Notes: generated from the letters alone by a model not told the origin. A DNA stretch of 64,000 nucleotides from Cristatella mucedo (GCA_009760855.2 WPIO01000003.1:4715001-4779000), one strand, 5' to 3'. Numbered from the stretch's first letter, positions 23,501-36,390 are shown. Program-made: numbers and translations.

Positions 23501-25274
23501 ATGACAAATGGTCGGACAAGGATTAAGCAACTGGGGTGAAGAAGAAACTTTCGCATTGCCAGCCTCTTTTCATGGGTCCTAAGGTTTTGCGATTTTTAGA
23601 TTTGTGTGTATCTTTATGCAGTCACGTTAGCATAACCCGGTGGTAATACAGGATGAAGAGATGAAATTACTTTAAGAGAGTGTTTGATCGAGCATGTGAA
23701 CTTGTTATGAGAAGGGTCGTGAATAGGAGCAACTACAGCTAAACAGCCGGTCACTATGCTGAATATGATAGTCAATGTTCTAGCAGTGATGGTGCTCAAT
23801 ATTTGACACCTATATGCAATGTACAAGTTTTAAGGAATAAGTGTACTCGTGGAAATAAATTTTGAAATCTCTGAGACTGAGGAAAGATGTTTTATTGGTA
23901 TGCAAACTCAAACGGAGATTGGAAACAGCTGAGTTTAAAGAAGACGGGCTGCCCTGGGAGCTGTCACCTATGGTTACCGTTAAAAAATAGCATTAGGCAG
24001 GAATACAAATTAGCGATTTGAAGGAAAGCTTGCAGGTTAAAGAGGATCGTCTAGAATTGATTCAACCACTCACTATGGTTGGGATTTCACTACTTTCAAT
24101 AGATCGTTTAATTTTTAAGGAAGCTATGCAATTAGGATCGTCTTTCTTTATCTTCGGGCTATTCAAAGGTTTCCTCAAGATTTGGTCACAAACGACAGAT
24201 CAAGATCATCATAAAGACTCGTGTCACGTTCAGACAGTGGTAACCAAAAATCCAATTCAGATTGTAGTCAGATCTATAATGTCTGATAATTCAGTTTCTT
24301 TACGAACTTTGGGGCAGCTAAATTTTACCAGAGCTATGACTTTATGTGTAAGCACTATCTTTGAACAAATCGGACAAGCTACCAACATAGGTATCTTACC
24401 TTTTGAACAATACGTGCAAGCACTCTGATTATATTTTAAATGGAGTCCTCTCCATCCATCAATACATCCACTTTCCTCGGCAGATATTTGTCACTCAGGT
24501 CGAAGAATTGGCAGGCAAGATTTAGTCGATACATCCGGTATCTTACTCGATAGAATGTACCTTATAAAACATGTTTGGCATCCTTTTCTCAAACGGCCAA
24601 GGTTTAAAGGATGTTATGTTGAGTATTCACAGTGAATTGTTTGATAGCGTTCGAAGCATGGACAAATGCAGTGCCAAAATGGATTACACAACTCAGAAAA
24701 TCATTTTTTAATAAAAAAGACAATAAAGAATTCTTTAAAATTGGGTCCTTGAATTCCGTTTGAGTTGGCTAAATGCATACAATAAATGGAACTACCGTCC
24801 TAAAAATTCAGTGATACTTTATAAACTCAGCAGGTAAATGACATTTTGGCATTTTACATGCTTTCCCAGACTTCTAAAGCAATCTTGTATTGCTCCAAAG
24901 CTCTTTGTTTCATCGGGGAGACAAGTTATCTGGTTTCTTGCTGTAATTGGGCTGTCAATTTCTGGTATATTATTTTACTATATCTCACCTGTTTATTAGC
25001 ATGCTGAAAATGATAGGTCTCAAACCTTGAGCATTGCCCAAATTATTGTTAGACAGATTTTAAGGAGATTTATATAAAGGGGTATATATGTCACACCCAT
25101 CAAATCTTATATCAATGTCTTCTGATTGTGCAGCCAAAAACTATTTTTTGAAAATTCTAACTGAATCCGGAACCACACGAGACCACAAAAAGTAAATAGG
25201 TCCTTAGTTTTCAGCACCTAGTATTCCAGTTGAGGTGGCACCATGTACATCAGGTGTGTTTACAGCATCTTAAA
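23501..25274. other. Unrecognised; holds a 136-codon plus-strand ORF
   Basis: The ORF 24018-24428 has no recognisable motif and no clear splice context. In DNA of this composition it may be chance. Nothing else is supported. Confidence 0.35.
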
Positions 25275-25375
25275 TATAAATATAATTCATTTTTATAGCA
25301 CGCCAATAGAACTAAATCTCTATTCAGGCGCTTCATAAGTTCCCCAGGGCTCGAGCCCACGAATTTAGCCAGACT
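25275..25375 (-). mobile_element. SINE copy, same family as 193-345
   Basis: The inverted sequence carries the B-box GGGCTCGAGCCC at 25347-25358 and the LINE-like tail (GCGCCTGAATAGAGATTTAG, then TTCTATTGGCGTGCTATAAA). The tRNA-like head is only partly preserved, so the copy is 5'-damaged. Confidence 0.7.
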
Positions 25376-26929
25376 TTAATAACCCTTCACATTTGTGTTA
25401 TGTTTGGCACCAATGGTTTTTAAATCTGCAAAGCTTAAGATTTGTGATAATTTCAAGGAATTGTAGGTTTGTTTGTCTGTATTTTTTGGATTTATTGAAA
25501 ATTTGTGAGCGCGTGAAAAGCAAAATTTGCAATGAGCCTAAGATGTTTTTGTAGGCCTAGTGTCATTTAAGTAATAGTGGCTTACAGCGGCTCAAGATGA
25601 AGAGAGTGCAGAGAGAATTTAGAAAATCTGGGACACACTAAGTGCCTTTCATTCACCATCGTCACTCTTGCATTGTGTAGCTTTGGTATGTGAAATGCTT
25701 ATTAACCAACTCTGGCAGCATAAAACACATCGACGAGTGCATTTAAATGAAGATTGTAAAACTTTAATAGGCACGTGCTAATGTAATAATAATGGATGTC
25801 ACCACGGTTCGGTGGAGCTAAATCTGCAGGCTGCTTGCGATGACTAGCATTTGCCTGTCGGGTAGCAAGTGAGTCCAGGGAGCATGGAAACTAGATAACT
25901 GACGAAAACAATTAGTTATTAGATGTCGGCATACACCTAATTCCATTGCTGCTATGTTAGAAAACAAACAAGCTCTAAACCAATGCTAGCAATCTCGGCA
26001 AATACATTCCCTATTTGCAAGAAGTACGGTGCTGAGCCGAAGGTGTAACTTAAATAACTAATTCAAATGCTGTAATTGAAATTTAATAAATAAAATCAAG
26101 TAAAACGAGATGGAATTAAAAGTGACGTGAAAAATAGTGTGGCAGAGGCTGCGAAAGAGTATTTACGCAGGCCCAAAGCAGAAACCGCAGCCACAGTCAT
26201 GGATGACCTGAGTTTAGTTGTAGGCACTCCATCGTCCAGACACCATCGTATCGTTGCAAAAACTCAGGAGCACTATAATAATTTGCAAAATGTGCGTTTC
26301 AGCATGCTTTTTGACAGAGTGACGATCCAGTCTTGTACATGTGTACATGTATCCCAACCTGTAACTTAGCTGATTCATAAACAGAAAGCTAGTGCTACTA
26401 TGTTTTTGACAAGAGCCATCAAAAGTTTAAGCGGCTGAGTGTTAAAAAGTGACTAATTCCTCAATATGTGGTTAAAAGTATCCCAACTGGAATCTAAAAA
26501 TTAGCCCCTTCGTTGCAGGCTACTCATTAATTGGGTGAATCGAGACCAGGAAGACTTGATAATTTGAAGGCCTGGCCAGTGGCAAAAAGAAATGGCTGAG
26601 TAGGATATACCCTGTCAAATGCAAGATTAATAGAGCATGAACTAAAACACTTGATCCAAAAAAGCCCTTCAAGCCTACAGATTGTTGAAAAGGGCAAGCT
26701 GTTGTGCAAAACTAAGTATGCGAAGTGATCTTCGAACATTCATAAGTGTGTTTGGTTAGCAATGCAACTGTAGTATAGTTCTACAAATCACTAGTTCCTC
26801 AGTCAGAAAAGTTCTTCAAACTGGACAATCGTCTGAAATAATTTCGCACAGTCTACACAGACCATTACAATGCACACGAATATGGATCACATGCAATAAC
26901 TATATTGGTCGTTGCACTGGTACTTGCAG
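25376..26929. other. No recognisable feature
   Basis: ORFs at 26127-26369 (plus) and 26527-26739 (minus) show no family resemblance or splice context. Confidence 0.4.
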
Positions 26930-28800
26930 TTGCCACATTTGGGGTTAGCACTCCAGAAGCTACTCAGCCGTATCTCACAACCAAGAGTCCATGCTACGCA
27001 ATATTTCACAAAGTATAAGGGCCGAAGAGGACTGGTCATTAGACAAGAAAGCACTGAGTTACAAAAGTCAAGGAGGGATTTCAAAAGTGCGTGGACAATT
27101 GAGATGTTGTATCCCCTCAAGGCCAGCCTAATGCTTAGCATCGTTAGGTAGCTGAAAGTAGGCAAACTTAACAGAGGAGCTGATGTCATCGTTTAATAAA
27201 ATGTCCCTTTTGTAATGCGAAAATTATGTTTCATCTAAATTCAAGAGGAAATATTGTTGTAAGGACCAATGCTAGTGCAAGGTCTTGTATGTCTGGAGTA
27301 ATGCGTTGTTTCCCGTAACTAGTAGGCTGAGTTAGTCGACATGAACTGTTGAATGTTCGATGATATCCATATCTGGATATCTTTATTACATGCAGCAAAG
27401 GCACTGAATAAATTAAATCTCTAGAGGCCTGAGAGAGATTATGGTAAAGGAGAGAGTGATCACCATAAAAGTTAAAGCCTAGTATGGCTTTCGAAGTGAC
27501 ACCGGAAAGCATGCAAATATGAACATTGAAAAGAACTGAAAAACACAGCAAGACCTGAGGTATGCTAAATTTCAATTGCTCATTGGATAATGTTCACCCT
27601 TTTGCATCATAACTCTGGAGTCTCTCATTGACACAGGAGCTGAACCGTGGCAGTGGAATATCAGTGAATCCGAGAAGAGGTAAGAAGCACTCAAAAAGGA
27701 ATCGATGATCTATAATATCACAAGCAGCCAAAAGGTAGTGCAAAGAAAACAGAAATCCTCTATTTAAGTATGCATTCCTAACAAAATCGGTTTAAACCCA
27801 GAAATGCTGACTATATAGAATGATTGGTTCTAAAAATAGACCGCGACTTACTAGCTATGTGTCAAGTTGAAATACATGAGTTCAACAGGTCTGCCATGAT
27901 ACGTTCATTCGTAGGAATGATAGAAGGGAGTCTGCGAGGAATTAGCTGAGGTTCTCCAGAAGTACTCTTGCTTTCTTGAGTGGTCACCTGAAAACCGTCA
28001 TTTTGAAAGATGCTGTGACGTGATCTGAGGATAATGCCATTTGTATAAAGATCGTTAAGGTGGCAGTGATAGATCTGAGCATCGTAGGAGTAGGACGGTG
28101 GGAGTAGAGTCTAAAGGAGTAGTTTTCTTTTATCGGGATGGGAACTTCTGGATGAGGTCACTCTTGGCTTCCTTGGATCCAGACATTGAGGTGCTGCACG
28201 GAAATTTTCTACAGGATTCCATAGGGAACACTGCCACTATAGGGTTACACTCACATGTATTTCTACCTTTTGTTAATGAAGCTAAACAAAAAACAAGCTT
28301 ATCCGTTACAGGATGACATGATAAGGAACTGAACTCGCAGCAGTTTAGGTGACTGTTGATCGTTGACATCAGGTCCTTTAGATCACGGCATTAGCATTTG
28401 GGATTACGAATATGGGACTAAACGTTGTGTTCGTTGAAGCTAACACCAGTATTTGTTCAGATCAAATGATACAATCTACAGTAATCTTCGTATGCCTGCC
28501 GATAGGCAGTCGGTCCTTTGACTCTATGTTTTGTAAGCATCAGCTTGGTCGACCTAGTTCGGTTAATATCTTTTGTAAAATATGGTCCATCTGGGCGATG
28601 GCTGACAACTTGCTTGGCCAGTGTTGAAAACCGTCGATTGTGTCAGCTAGTATGGTGTTGCCTATATCAAGAAGCTTAAGAAGCAGCTCAGTTCGACGAA
28701 ACTCCCGGGATTTCAGAAGCTGTTAAATTACACTTTCTTTTGACACAACCAAGGGGTGGGAGGCGGAGACATATGGTAGTAAATATATTAGAAAATTAGT
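26930..28800 (-). mobile_element. Old LINE copy H, endonuclease end to RT thumb
   Basis: About 1.9 kb. From the right (5' side): remnants equal to ADTLDEFAPL (near 28650), RPDGLWFTTDIK (near 28580), HRQAYEDYC (28470-28510) and linker EVT (near 28160). Then comes the RT, including the frame 27231-27575 (FSIPQVLLCFSVLFNVHI for VPQGSVLGPVLFTVYT, and FYGDHSLLYHN for FYADDTQLYL), and FCNSVLS at 27040-27060. It lacks a 3' UTR. The plus-strand ORFs here are shadows. Confidence 0.7.
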
Positions 28801-29332
28801 TGAGTAAACACTCAGTCAGTCCATGAAATACTTGGAGTTGCAAAGAGGTAAAATAAACCATTCTGTTGTAAGTAGCACTTGGTAGGAGATGGACAAACTA
28901 TACCTATAGATTTTTTCAACGGACAGGCCTTAAAAAACTAGGTGTTCTGAAAATAGGTCTCGTAATTGACATCAATTAAGTGCTTTAGTTGGCACCGGCT
29001 GGAACATGAATAGGTAAAAGACGCCCCACAGATTTCTCCCTTCCTTGTACGTGTAAGGGCTGATCTATTATAGCAGCCAATAGTAAGCCCATCGTAATCT
29101 TTCAATGGCAGGTAATAAAGAAGTATGCTTTACTATGGCGGCACCCATCCAATTATTAAGCTGTATATCATATTTCCTTCTGCTGAAGTTATGGCACGAT
29201 AATGCATTAGTAAAGGGAAAGTAAAGGAAATGTATAGCTTATCAGATTAAACCTCATTAATTACGTGGCAGAAGAATATCCTAAGCAGTTACAGCTTGCT
29301 TTGCCGTGAGGAATAAAAAATTAATTGATAAT
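28801..29332. other. No recognisable feature
   Basis: Nothing supportable. Confidence 0.45.
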
Positions 29333-29505
29333 TACAGGACTCCAGACCAACCCGGCCTACACCTGGACAGTTAAGTGCCAAACTACCTGCTACTGGACTC
29401 CAGACCAACCATCCCACCACATATGGATCGTAAAGTGGTATAGATATACTGCAGAACTCCGGATCGATCCTCCTCACACCTAGATTCTATAGTAAGAACA
29501 CAGCA
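29333..29505. repeat. Minisatellite, three units of 58-59 bp
   Basis: Units begin at GGACTCCAGACCAACC (29337), GGACTCCAGACCAACC (29395) and GAACTCCGGATCGATCC (29454). Each continues with a C-rich then AAGT-type middle; the third is most diverged. Confidence 0.75.
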
Positions 29506-29571
29506 TCCTAAGTGAACTGAATTTATCTCGAGTGTCATTTAATCATGATGGAAGGAGAAGAATGGATAGAG

Positions 29572-30117
29572 CTAGTTATGATAAACAACAGCAGATTGAA
29601 AACTGGATGCAAAATTCAAAATATCGATTTGGTTTCGGAAATCACTATCTGGACTGGCCCCATCAAGCGTCACTGGCTTCTGCAGAGGCTTTCCTTTCAT
29701 GAGCTTGACAGATAATCTATACTGCTCGAATAAATTGAGCAACCAACAAACCAAGACTAGGCTCCTTCTACGTTGAATGTCGTGTTGTAGCAACGGCTCA
29801 ACTGTAGCACTCCTTATCCGATACCCTCTTCGCACAGTCACATTTTTGCCTCCGATCGTCGGTTTCTGAGGTCTTTCGCTTCCAGCATAACCAGCTGCAA
29901 AATGCAGCAGCTGCTGCTGCTGGATATCCGAAATTGCATCTCTAGTCCGGATTGAAAAGTGCGTGATTACTCGTGAGAGAGTCAATAGTAATACAAAGTA
30001 CCTCATTTGAGAACTAATACCACAACTATTTTCCTCAAAATAGAAATTCCAGATTATCAAGCTAATTAAAAAATCAAAATGAGATTTATGTATGCAGGGT
30101 ACAGGTTTTAGATGCAA
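29572..30117 (-). CDS. Unrecognised 181-codon frame, possibly secreted or membrane protein
   Basis: The longest non-repetitive minus-strand frame that is not a repeat shadow. An internal Met (about codon 38, near 30006) starts a hydrophobic stretch, RYFVLLLTLSRVITHF, that could be a signal peptide. It is followed by a basic, Gln-rich part (ISDIQQQQLLHFAAGYAG), RRGYRIRSATVEPLLQHDI, and a second hydrophobic patch, LVLVCWLLNLF. No domain is recognised. No strong splice signals were found around it, so it may be a single-exon gene, a terminal exon or chance. Confidence 0.3.
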   Translation of the reverse strand: MHLKPVPCIHKSHFDFLISLIIWNFYFEENSCGISSQMRYFVLLLTLSRVITHFSIRTRDAISDIQQQQLLHFAAGYAGSERPQKPTIGGKNVTVRRGYRIRSATVEPLLQHDIQRRRSLVLVCWLLNLFEQYRLSVKLMKGKPLQKPVTLDGASPDSDFRNQIDILNFASSFQSAVVYHN

Positions 30118-31689
30118 TGTTTGCTCATAAACTTTAGTCCTTCTCTACGAAATACTATTTCAACCCCCACATATATCCTTTTGTCAAGTCATTCTAAGCT
30201 TGCTGTGAAAATTCTTGAAAATTAAATTGTTTGATATTTATTGTATGCTGGCGACATATTTAAGTTGTACGAAAATCACTTCATGTTGAATTATTACAGC
30301 GGAGCCACTGTAAAAACGTGCTGCATGCAAGAATAAAAACCTACCTTCCAATATTGATGCCGTTTTGTATCCCAGCCAAGGCAGGTTCCTAACTATCTAA
30401 AAGCCACACATAGAACCTTGCTTTCTCTGCTTCCATTGCTTCCAATGGAAGGTAACAGTTTTATAACAATTCTAGCATGCAGGAAATTGTATAGAAGTTG
30501 TGGTATCACTCCGACAACCAAATGTTCTAAATAATCACAGTGGAGGTCAAGTTCTATTAGATGCACACTTACAGATATACTGCTTAGAAAAGTTAAATCC
30601 AGATCCAATCTTCCCTCAGAATACACGTTTGCTTATTTTAGCAATGACTAGATAAAATAGTATTCACGGATCTTTTAAGTAAGACATGTCTTTATTTTTA
30701 AGGACAATATAGCAATGTTTTTTGGCATAGATACAATATCTCAAATTATGGGTTAGACATCAGGGGCACTGGAAGCTAAAAACCCTTTTATCTTGGAATT
30801 GGCTTTTCCCACTTCAATCTTCGAGGATCGAAGTTTAAAGATCAAGTCTTTGTCGTCAGCCGTAAACTTGAAAATTGAAATCTGAGTTCAAAATCTGACT
30901 AACGTTGTTATTTTTGCTTCTTCATATTCGGAAATAAAAAAAAAATCTTGGATAATTCAATCAGACTAAGCATTTCAGCGACTTCTGTATTTTAAAACAG
31001 GCTGCATGATGCCTCGCCGAGATTCCGTTAGCTTCGCCTTAGGGCAATGTGCTTTCGCTGCGTGACCATTTACAGTCGAATAATTGCATGCTTTAGTCCA
31101 GCAAAACGCAACCCTTTTATTTCTCTCCACACTTGAGTGGGCATAGTCGCTAATTATATTTTGACGATCTGCATATGCGGAAAACGGAATACTGTCTCTC
31201 GATTTCTTGATACAGGTCTAGACCAAAGCATTTTCATTTAATTAAAGGATTATGCAACCAAATGTTTAGTCAAGGCAATGGTCGTCCGATGCAATTAGGC
31301 TCCCTTACCGGTTAAAGAAACATGCTCCTTAAATTTAAATTTAAGTGATAAACGCACTGATCGGATTCTGAGAAGACGTCACAGGAGTATAGATAGATTA
31401 GCCCATATTTCTGTAAAGTGATGCAATGAAAAAGCAGCTTGATCACTTTTTACCTTAATGAACCGATATATAATTAACTCAGCAAATGAACAAGCACTGA
31501 AAAGGAACTCACACGTATGCATATTGCTGCCACATCTAGTGAGAGCTAGCCACTAGTGTAACACAGAGAATGGCACCTTGGTATACGATTTTTCGAGATC
31601 TGCAATTATAAAATGCCCATATGTTATAATAGTTTCTTGTAAATGTACGTGAAATAAAACTAACACTATACTAATATATTAGTCACACT
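30118..31689. other. Mostly unrecognised; one weak exon-like stretch
   Basis: A minus-strand frame at 30393-30626 contains an acceptor-like AACTTTTCTAAGCAG followed by SVHLIELDLHCDYLEHLVVG, with Cys residues spaced like a small extracellular domain, but no clear donor. Otherwise empty. Confidence 0.3.
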
Positions 31690-32030
31690 TTTGATGTAGA
31701 GCCCTCAGAGAACTCAATCTCTTTCCTAACATTTTGAATCTGAAGTAAAGGAAGCACGATTGACTGGTTAGTGGTAGCATGCTTAACAAACAACAAGAAT
31801 AACATGGTTACGAGGGCAGTGCACAAAGTCAGCATGCAAGTATTGCTATTATTAGCACTCACGAGCACACAAAGGTGAAATATTACGGACCCACTACATG
31901 TTTTTAGCAATAGATCCGTTTTAGTTTATTTTTAATATGGTCAAGTCAGAAGATGAAGTCGAGCAAGTAGGACGCGAGTTCCAGGTATTGCAAACATACG
32001 AGCTAAAAGCATTGACTCTCTCACCGGAAC
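31690..32030 (-). mobile_element. LINE 3' fragment
   Basis: Inverted terminal motif (GAGCCCTCAGAGAACTCAAT) at about 31700, the 3' UTR, and the last codons of the ORF up to about 32030; diverged. Confidence 0.75.
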
Positions 32031-32099
32031 GGTCGCTTGACCCATACCCCTACGTCTCCAGACTTGAGTTGAGTGTGTCTATTGACAGTTAATAGGTTT

Positions 32100-32690
32100 C
32101 CGTATTTTCCGATGCCATTGCCGTTGATTGCCGAGCATAGCCCTCACATATACCTTTAAGATTGGTTGATAGGACGGGTTTCACTTTTAATGCAACACAC
32201 TGTTACACAAGAAAAATGCGATCTTCTCCCACCTGCTTTGTTTGTAATTGTAACAGACGACCATTGATTGCTGTATTCTCTCGGGAATTGGCCGTCGATT
32301 GCTATGGATTACCCAAGGTTGAACGCGAAAAAAAACAGCATGCACACCCACATTAAGGGTTATGTAGTAGGATAATTACAAATTCACAAAGCCAATTTCC
32401 AGAAAATGTAAACCAGATTGCTGCAGAGACCGGGCTATTGCCGTCGATTGCCGTGCATTGCACTCGAATGTGCCTTTGTCGATTGTGTTAACGGATGCGG
32501 CTGCACTTTTAATGCAGTGCAGTGCAATAGGCAAGAACTTTGGAGCTTCTCTCAGCAACCGTTGGTGCACTTGTAACTGTCCGTTATGAATTGGCGTTTC
32601 CCACTGGCCATTGCCCTCGATTTCCGTAGGTTACCGTCAATTGAATGCATCCCAGAGGTGTAAATTATGCGCCCAACAGGTACAGGTTAC
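32100..32690 (-). repeat. Inverted satellite block (CAATC-rich, about 2-3 units)
   Basis: The reverse complement has the same words as the satellite at 34850-36390: CGGCAATCAACGGCAATGGC (32112-32136), CGGCAATCGACGGCAATAGC (near 32430-32455), and the block GAAGCTCC near 32540. Unit length is not constant. Confidence 0.65.
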
Positions 32691-33268
32691 GTGGACTGAG
32701 AGTTCCAGTTTTTTGCGGCCAATCTTGTCAGCTTTCCACGGATTTTGCTATCGGCTACTACCACTGCTCTCCTTATAAATCTCTATGCTAGTTGTGACAC
32801 GTTTCCCTTACTACATCTGCCTGTCGGACGTAAGAGAAAATCCTCATCGCTGCTGCTACCTAGATTGGCCACAACAGATTGAGTTTTCTGGCGAGGCAAT
32901 TCTGTCAAGCGGAATCCAATAGTGAAGGCATGCAAATTGATGATACAACCACTGCACAACCAATTCCGGTGAAAAAAAGTATTCATTTTCACGTCTCGAA
33001 ATAAGCTGGGGCAGTTTTGAAAAATATGATAAAACTTGACTCCTAAAGGATACTTAAGGCATCGGTCAAGCCTGGCGTCTTTTCGGGGCAAAGATAATTA
33101 AAACAAAAGCTTCCATCATTGCTGCAGTAATTCACAGCTTCCTGTTTGGTCACTGGAAACTTTGAGCCGTTTATATCACCATGCAGAACTACTTCTCAGC
33201 AGGCTTAAATGAATGTCCTTATTCTCAATTCTCATCTTGATAGATGGAGTGACAGTTTGAACACTTAC
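32691..33268. other. Space between inverted satellites; weak exon-like minus-strand frames
   Basis: A minus-strand frame at about 33090-33150 reads KQEAVNYCSNDGSFCFNYLC, a Cys-containing stretch, but lacks clear splice limits. A 102-codon frame overlaps at 32783-33091. Neither is recognised. Confidence 0.3.
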
Positions 33269-33358
33269 ACAGAGGAGCAATGCCAGCACTTTCAACGGGT
33301 CTTTTTTTACTTCAAACGAAGCTGTTGATGGTAGTAAAATGACTTCCATTTGGGGCAC
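33269..33358 (-). CDS. Possible leader exon with strong donor
   Basis: 30 codons from the first ATG, ending DPLKVLALLLC directly at a donor GTAAGTG (33268), phase 0. The hydrophobic end suggests part of a signal peptide, but no downstream partner exon in the right phase was identified, and it is unlike the leaders at 10424 and 41869. Tentative. Confidence 0.25.
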
Positions 33359-34849
33359 ACAATGTGGCGGCTGGTTCTTGGACTGGTAGTAAATCTCGAA
33401 AACCTAAACTCATGTAAATATGCTGAGGCCGTTTTCGCATAGCTTCATTACAAATGTCGTTGATACGTATTATTACGTGGGGGCGAGTTTAGATTATTGA
33501 CGTTTCTTTAGCAGATCATCGCTTTGGCGTGTCTATGCCTTGGTTTGAGGTTTAAAGCCTACGGTAAAGATTGATGGCTATGCACATAGGCGACACCTCA
33601 CGAGAAGCTTGTGAAAAAACGTAACTAGATGAGAAGCCGTATGGTGGGCTTGCGAAAAGCGTTTGGTAAAATTCCCTTTTTTTGTGCGAGCACCTAGGTC
33701 AAGTTCAAGCTACAAACTCATGATCGCTTTGTAACGGTAAACAATATTGAGCAAGAAGTGCTCCAGCTGGGGTGACCTGCTTATTCATCCTAGACCCACA
33801 TCGAATTGATTTTGGCAGTTAGCTGTGCCACTGGGCAACCGGCAGGGTAGGCCTCCTCCACTGAGCGTCCGGCTTAGTTACATGGTTATTCAGGTTCCTT
33901 GGCCTTTTCAAGACAGAATCTAATTGAAACGTATTAAATGTCAAGTTCGCAATATTTCAAAGAAATTGGAGAATTGCACCGATATCACTACTATGGCCGC
34001 TGAAGAGTAACCCCCAGCCTGTGAGGAATATTAACCATTATATCTACTGTTGAGGAATAATCTCTTGCAAGGTATATGTCAATACGCAGGAGCAAGCTGT
34101 GCTATGCAGTGATTGCATCTTCCCACCAAGGCATTCGACAAGTGCTTAACTGGCATAGCCAGCGATTTGTGATATTTAATCGCTTCCAACATTATAAAAT
34201 GCAGATGCTCTTTGAAATTTTCCGCCCATTTCAGAGCATAATAATTTATCATTCATTCCAGAGCACTGTAGAAAATCATATGCAAAGCTTGCAAAAAGGC
34301 AGTGGCCTATATGTCATGTATCAAGTATACAGCGAATCCCAGGACAGCTTGTTTCTCAATCCAGAAACTGTGAACCGAGCTGACCCAAAAACTTAAGGAC
34401 TTGCCTAATGCTCGAAGGCTTTCGCATGTGCGTAGAAGCATTACCTTTTTTCTTCCGAGCAGTTTTGTGCGATTCTTAACAGGTTGGTGGAGAGGGGCTG
34501 GCTATGAAAGCTAATCCATTAAAACGCTGGTAGGCTGCTAACAAGTCTCGACAGCCGTGCATCTAGCATGCGATTATTGGTTTCGGCTAATTCATAATAA
34601 CAGTAATGTTTCTTTATCTGGCCTAACTCTTTTTTTCCGGCGACACGTCTGAATTCCCGTTTTCCATTATAAACTTTAGAGATTTCTCTCGTTGCAAATG
34701 TAATCTGGCTTTCCTCGACCAATGCCAAATGATCGTACTATGCCTAGCTCTCGACTAAAATTAGCTAGTACCGCTACGTTTTCCAAATAAATCAGTACCA
34801 CCTACGAATGCTGAACTTGGAATACTCACTCTGGTAACCGTTAAACTGT
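33359..34849. other. No recognisable feature
   Basis: The plus-strand ORF 34076-34396 (106 codons) has no family resemblance. Confidence 0.4.
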
Positions 34850-36390
34850 TACCAGTGCAGGGTTCGACGAATTACTGCAATCCACCTATCTATTGCAATC
34901 CACCACAATCCACTCTAGTTAGGGTAGCGACGACCAGACTTGAACGTTGCCGAGCTCAAATATTTGGCTGATATTGTAGTACACATTTGAATTTATCTTT
35001 CCACATTTTTTCATATTGCTGCACTTAAGCACACTTATGTGAATGAGGTTTGGCACTGGACACCTCAATTACGATCCACGGCAATCCTTCTCAATCAACG
35101 GCAATTCATTCTAGTTCTCGTCAAATTTACCCCAAACTTCCTGCGAATATCTGCAAAAAGTCTGAATTATCAAACTAAACTACAAGCGAAATGTACCCAG
35201 AAAATTTTGTGTGATTCCGCTCACGTGTTTCATAAAGTCCCCTGAAATAAGAATGCATTGGTCCAGGCCAATACCACAATCTACAGCAATTCACGGCAAT
35301 CCACTAAGTTCCACCATGCAACGAAAGAAATCCCAATCGAAAAGCTCCTTTTTTATTGCATATAAGAGAACACTCTATGATAATTGCACAAACAAAATTT
35401 CGCGTGTATTGGCACGACCGTTCTCTTCCAATGCCCGGATATTGACTGCTGTATCAAGGGCTAATACCACAATCCACTTCGATCCACATAATCTACCGAA
35501 TAAGAAATCAAAATACATTACGAGGAGCTCCCGTTTGTGCTGCACATTTAAGTGCACCGTGCTGAGTGGACAACCACGTAAAAAAAATTGTGCAACCTCA
35601 CACTGTGGCAATGGGCGGCAATCGGCTGAAAATATCTTCAAAACTCAACAATCCACACTATTCCACTACCAATCATCCTCAAATCGCCATCACCAAGCTC
35701 TAATTGACATTGCATATAGGACTAGACTCAGTTCAAAGTGCATCCACAAAACATCACTCCGTTCTGTACACGCTTTCTCATGCAATGAATTGCAATCGAC
35801 TGCAACGACCCAGTGCAATACCACAATCCACCTCAATCCACCAAAATCGGCTGCAATCAGCTACACAGAGACCGGAAAGCATACACTACAAGCTCCAAAT
35901 ATGATTGCACTCTGCTCTATTCTTCGGTTACAGTTTACTTTCGTAAATTCACTGTAATTGCCTTGGCCATTCAGCAGCAATGCACTGCAATCGACTGCAA
36001 CTGCCCGGGCCTGTTCGTCAATGTATTGCAACCAGCCGAAAAACGACCATAATACGTACACTTTAAGTTCTAATAGTGATGGCACGTTGCTCTAATTTTT
36101 GGTTATTGTGTAATCCTACAATTTCAATACAATCACCTCGATTGTTCGGCAGCAATACACTGCAATTGAGTGCAATGGCCAGGGACAATACCTCCATTTA
36201 CAGCAATCTGATGCAACATGTTCTGAAATCGGTTTCGCAATGCTTTAATTTTAAATTCATCTTACAAAGCACACTGGTTAAATTTAACCACATCATTGTA
36301 AGCAATTTCACTCGCGTAATCTGGGGCAATGCATGGCAATCTACAGTGACATCTCGGCTCGAAGCAGCAATCCACAACTATCGTGACTAG
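34850..36390 (+). repeat. Degenerate satellite array, about 170-195 bp units
   Basis: Around eight units. Each carries a cluster of CAATCCAC/CAATCGAC-type words and, about 70 bp on, a block like AAGCTCC (near 34951, 35108, 35338, 35521, 35692, 35888, 36063). Unit starts such as AATACCACAATCYAC recur at about 35270, 35465 and 35816. Within clusters the CAATC words are about 10 bp apart. Units differ strongly, so the array is old. The 248-codon ORF at 35211-35957 arises from the stop-poor repeat and is not called a gene. Confidence 0.75.

Noticed and set aside
24018-24428. 136-codon plus-strand ORF as a gene
   Set aside because: No motif, no splice or start context; plausible by chance.
35211-35957. 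248-codon plus-strand ORF
   Set aside because: It lies wholly in the degenerate CAATC satellite; its length follows from stop-poor repeated words, and no domain is visible.
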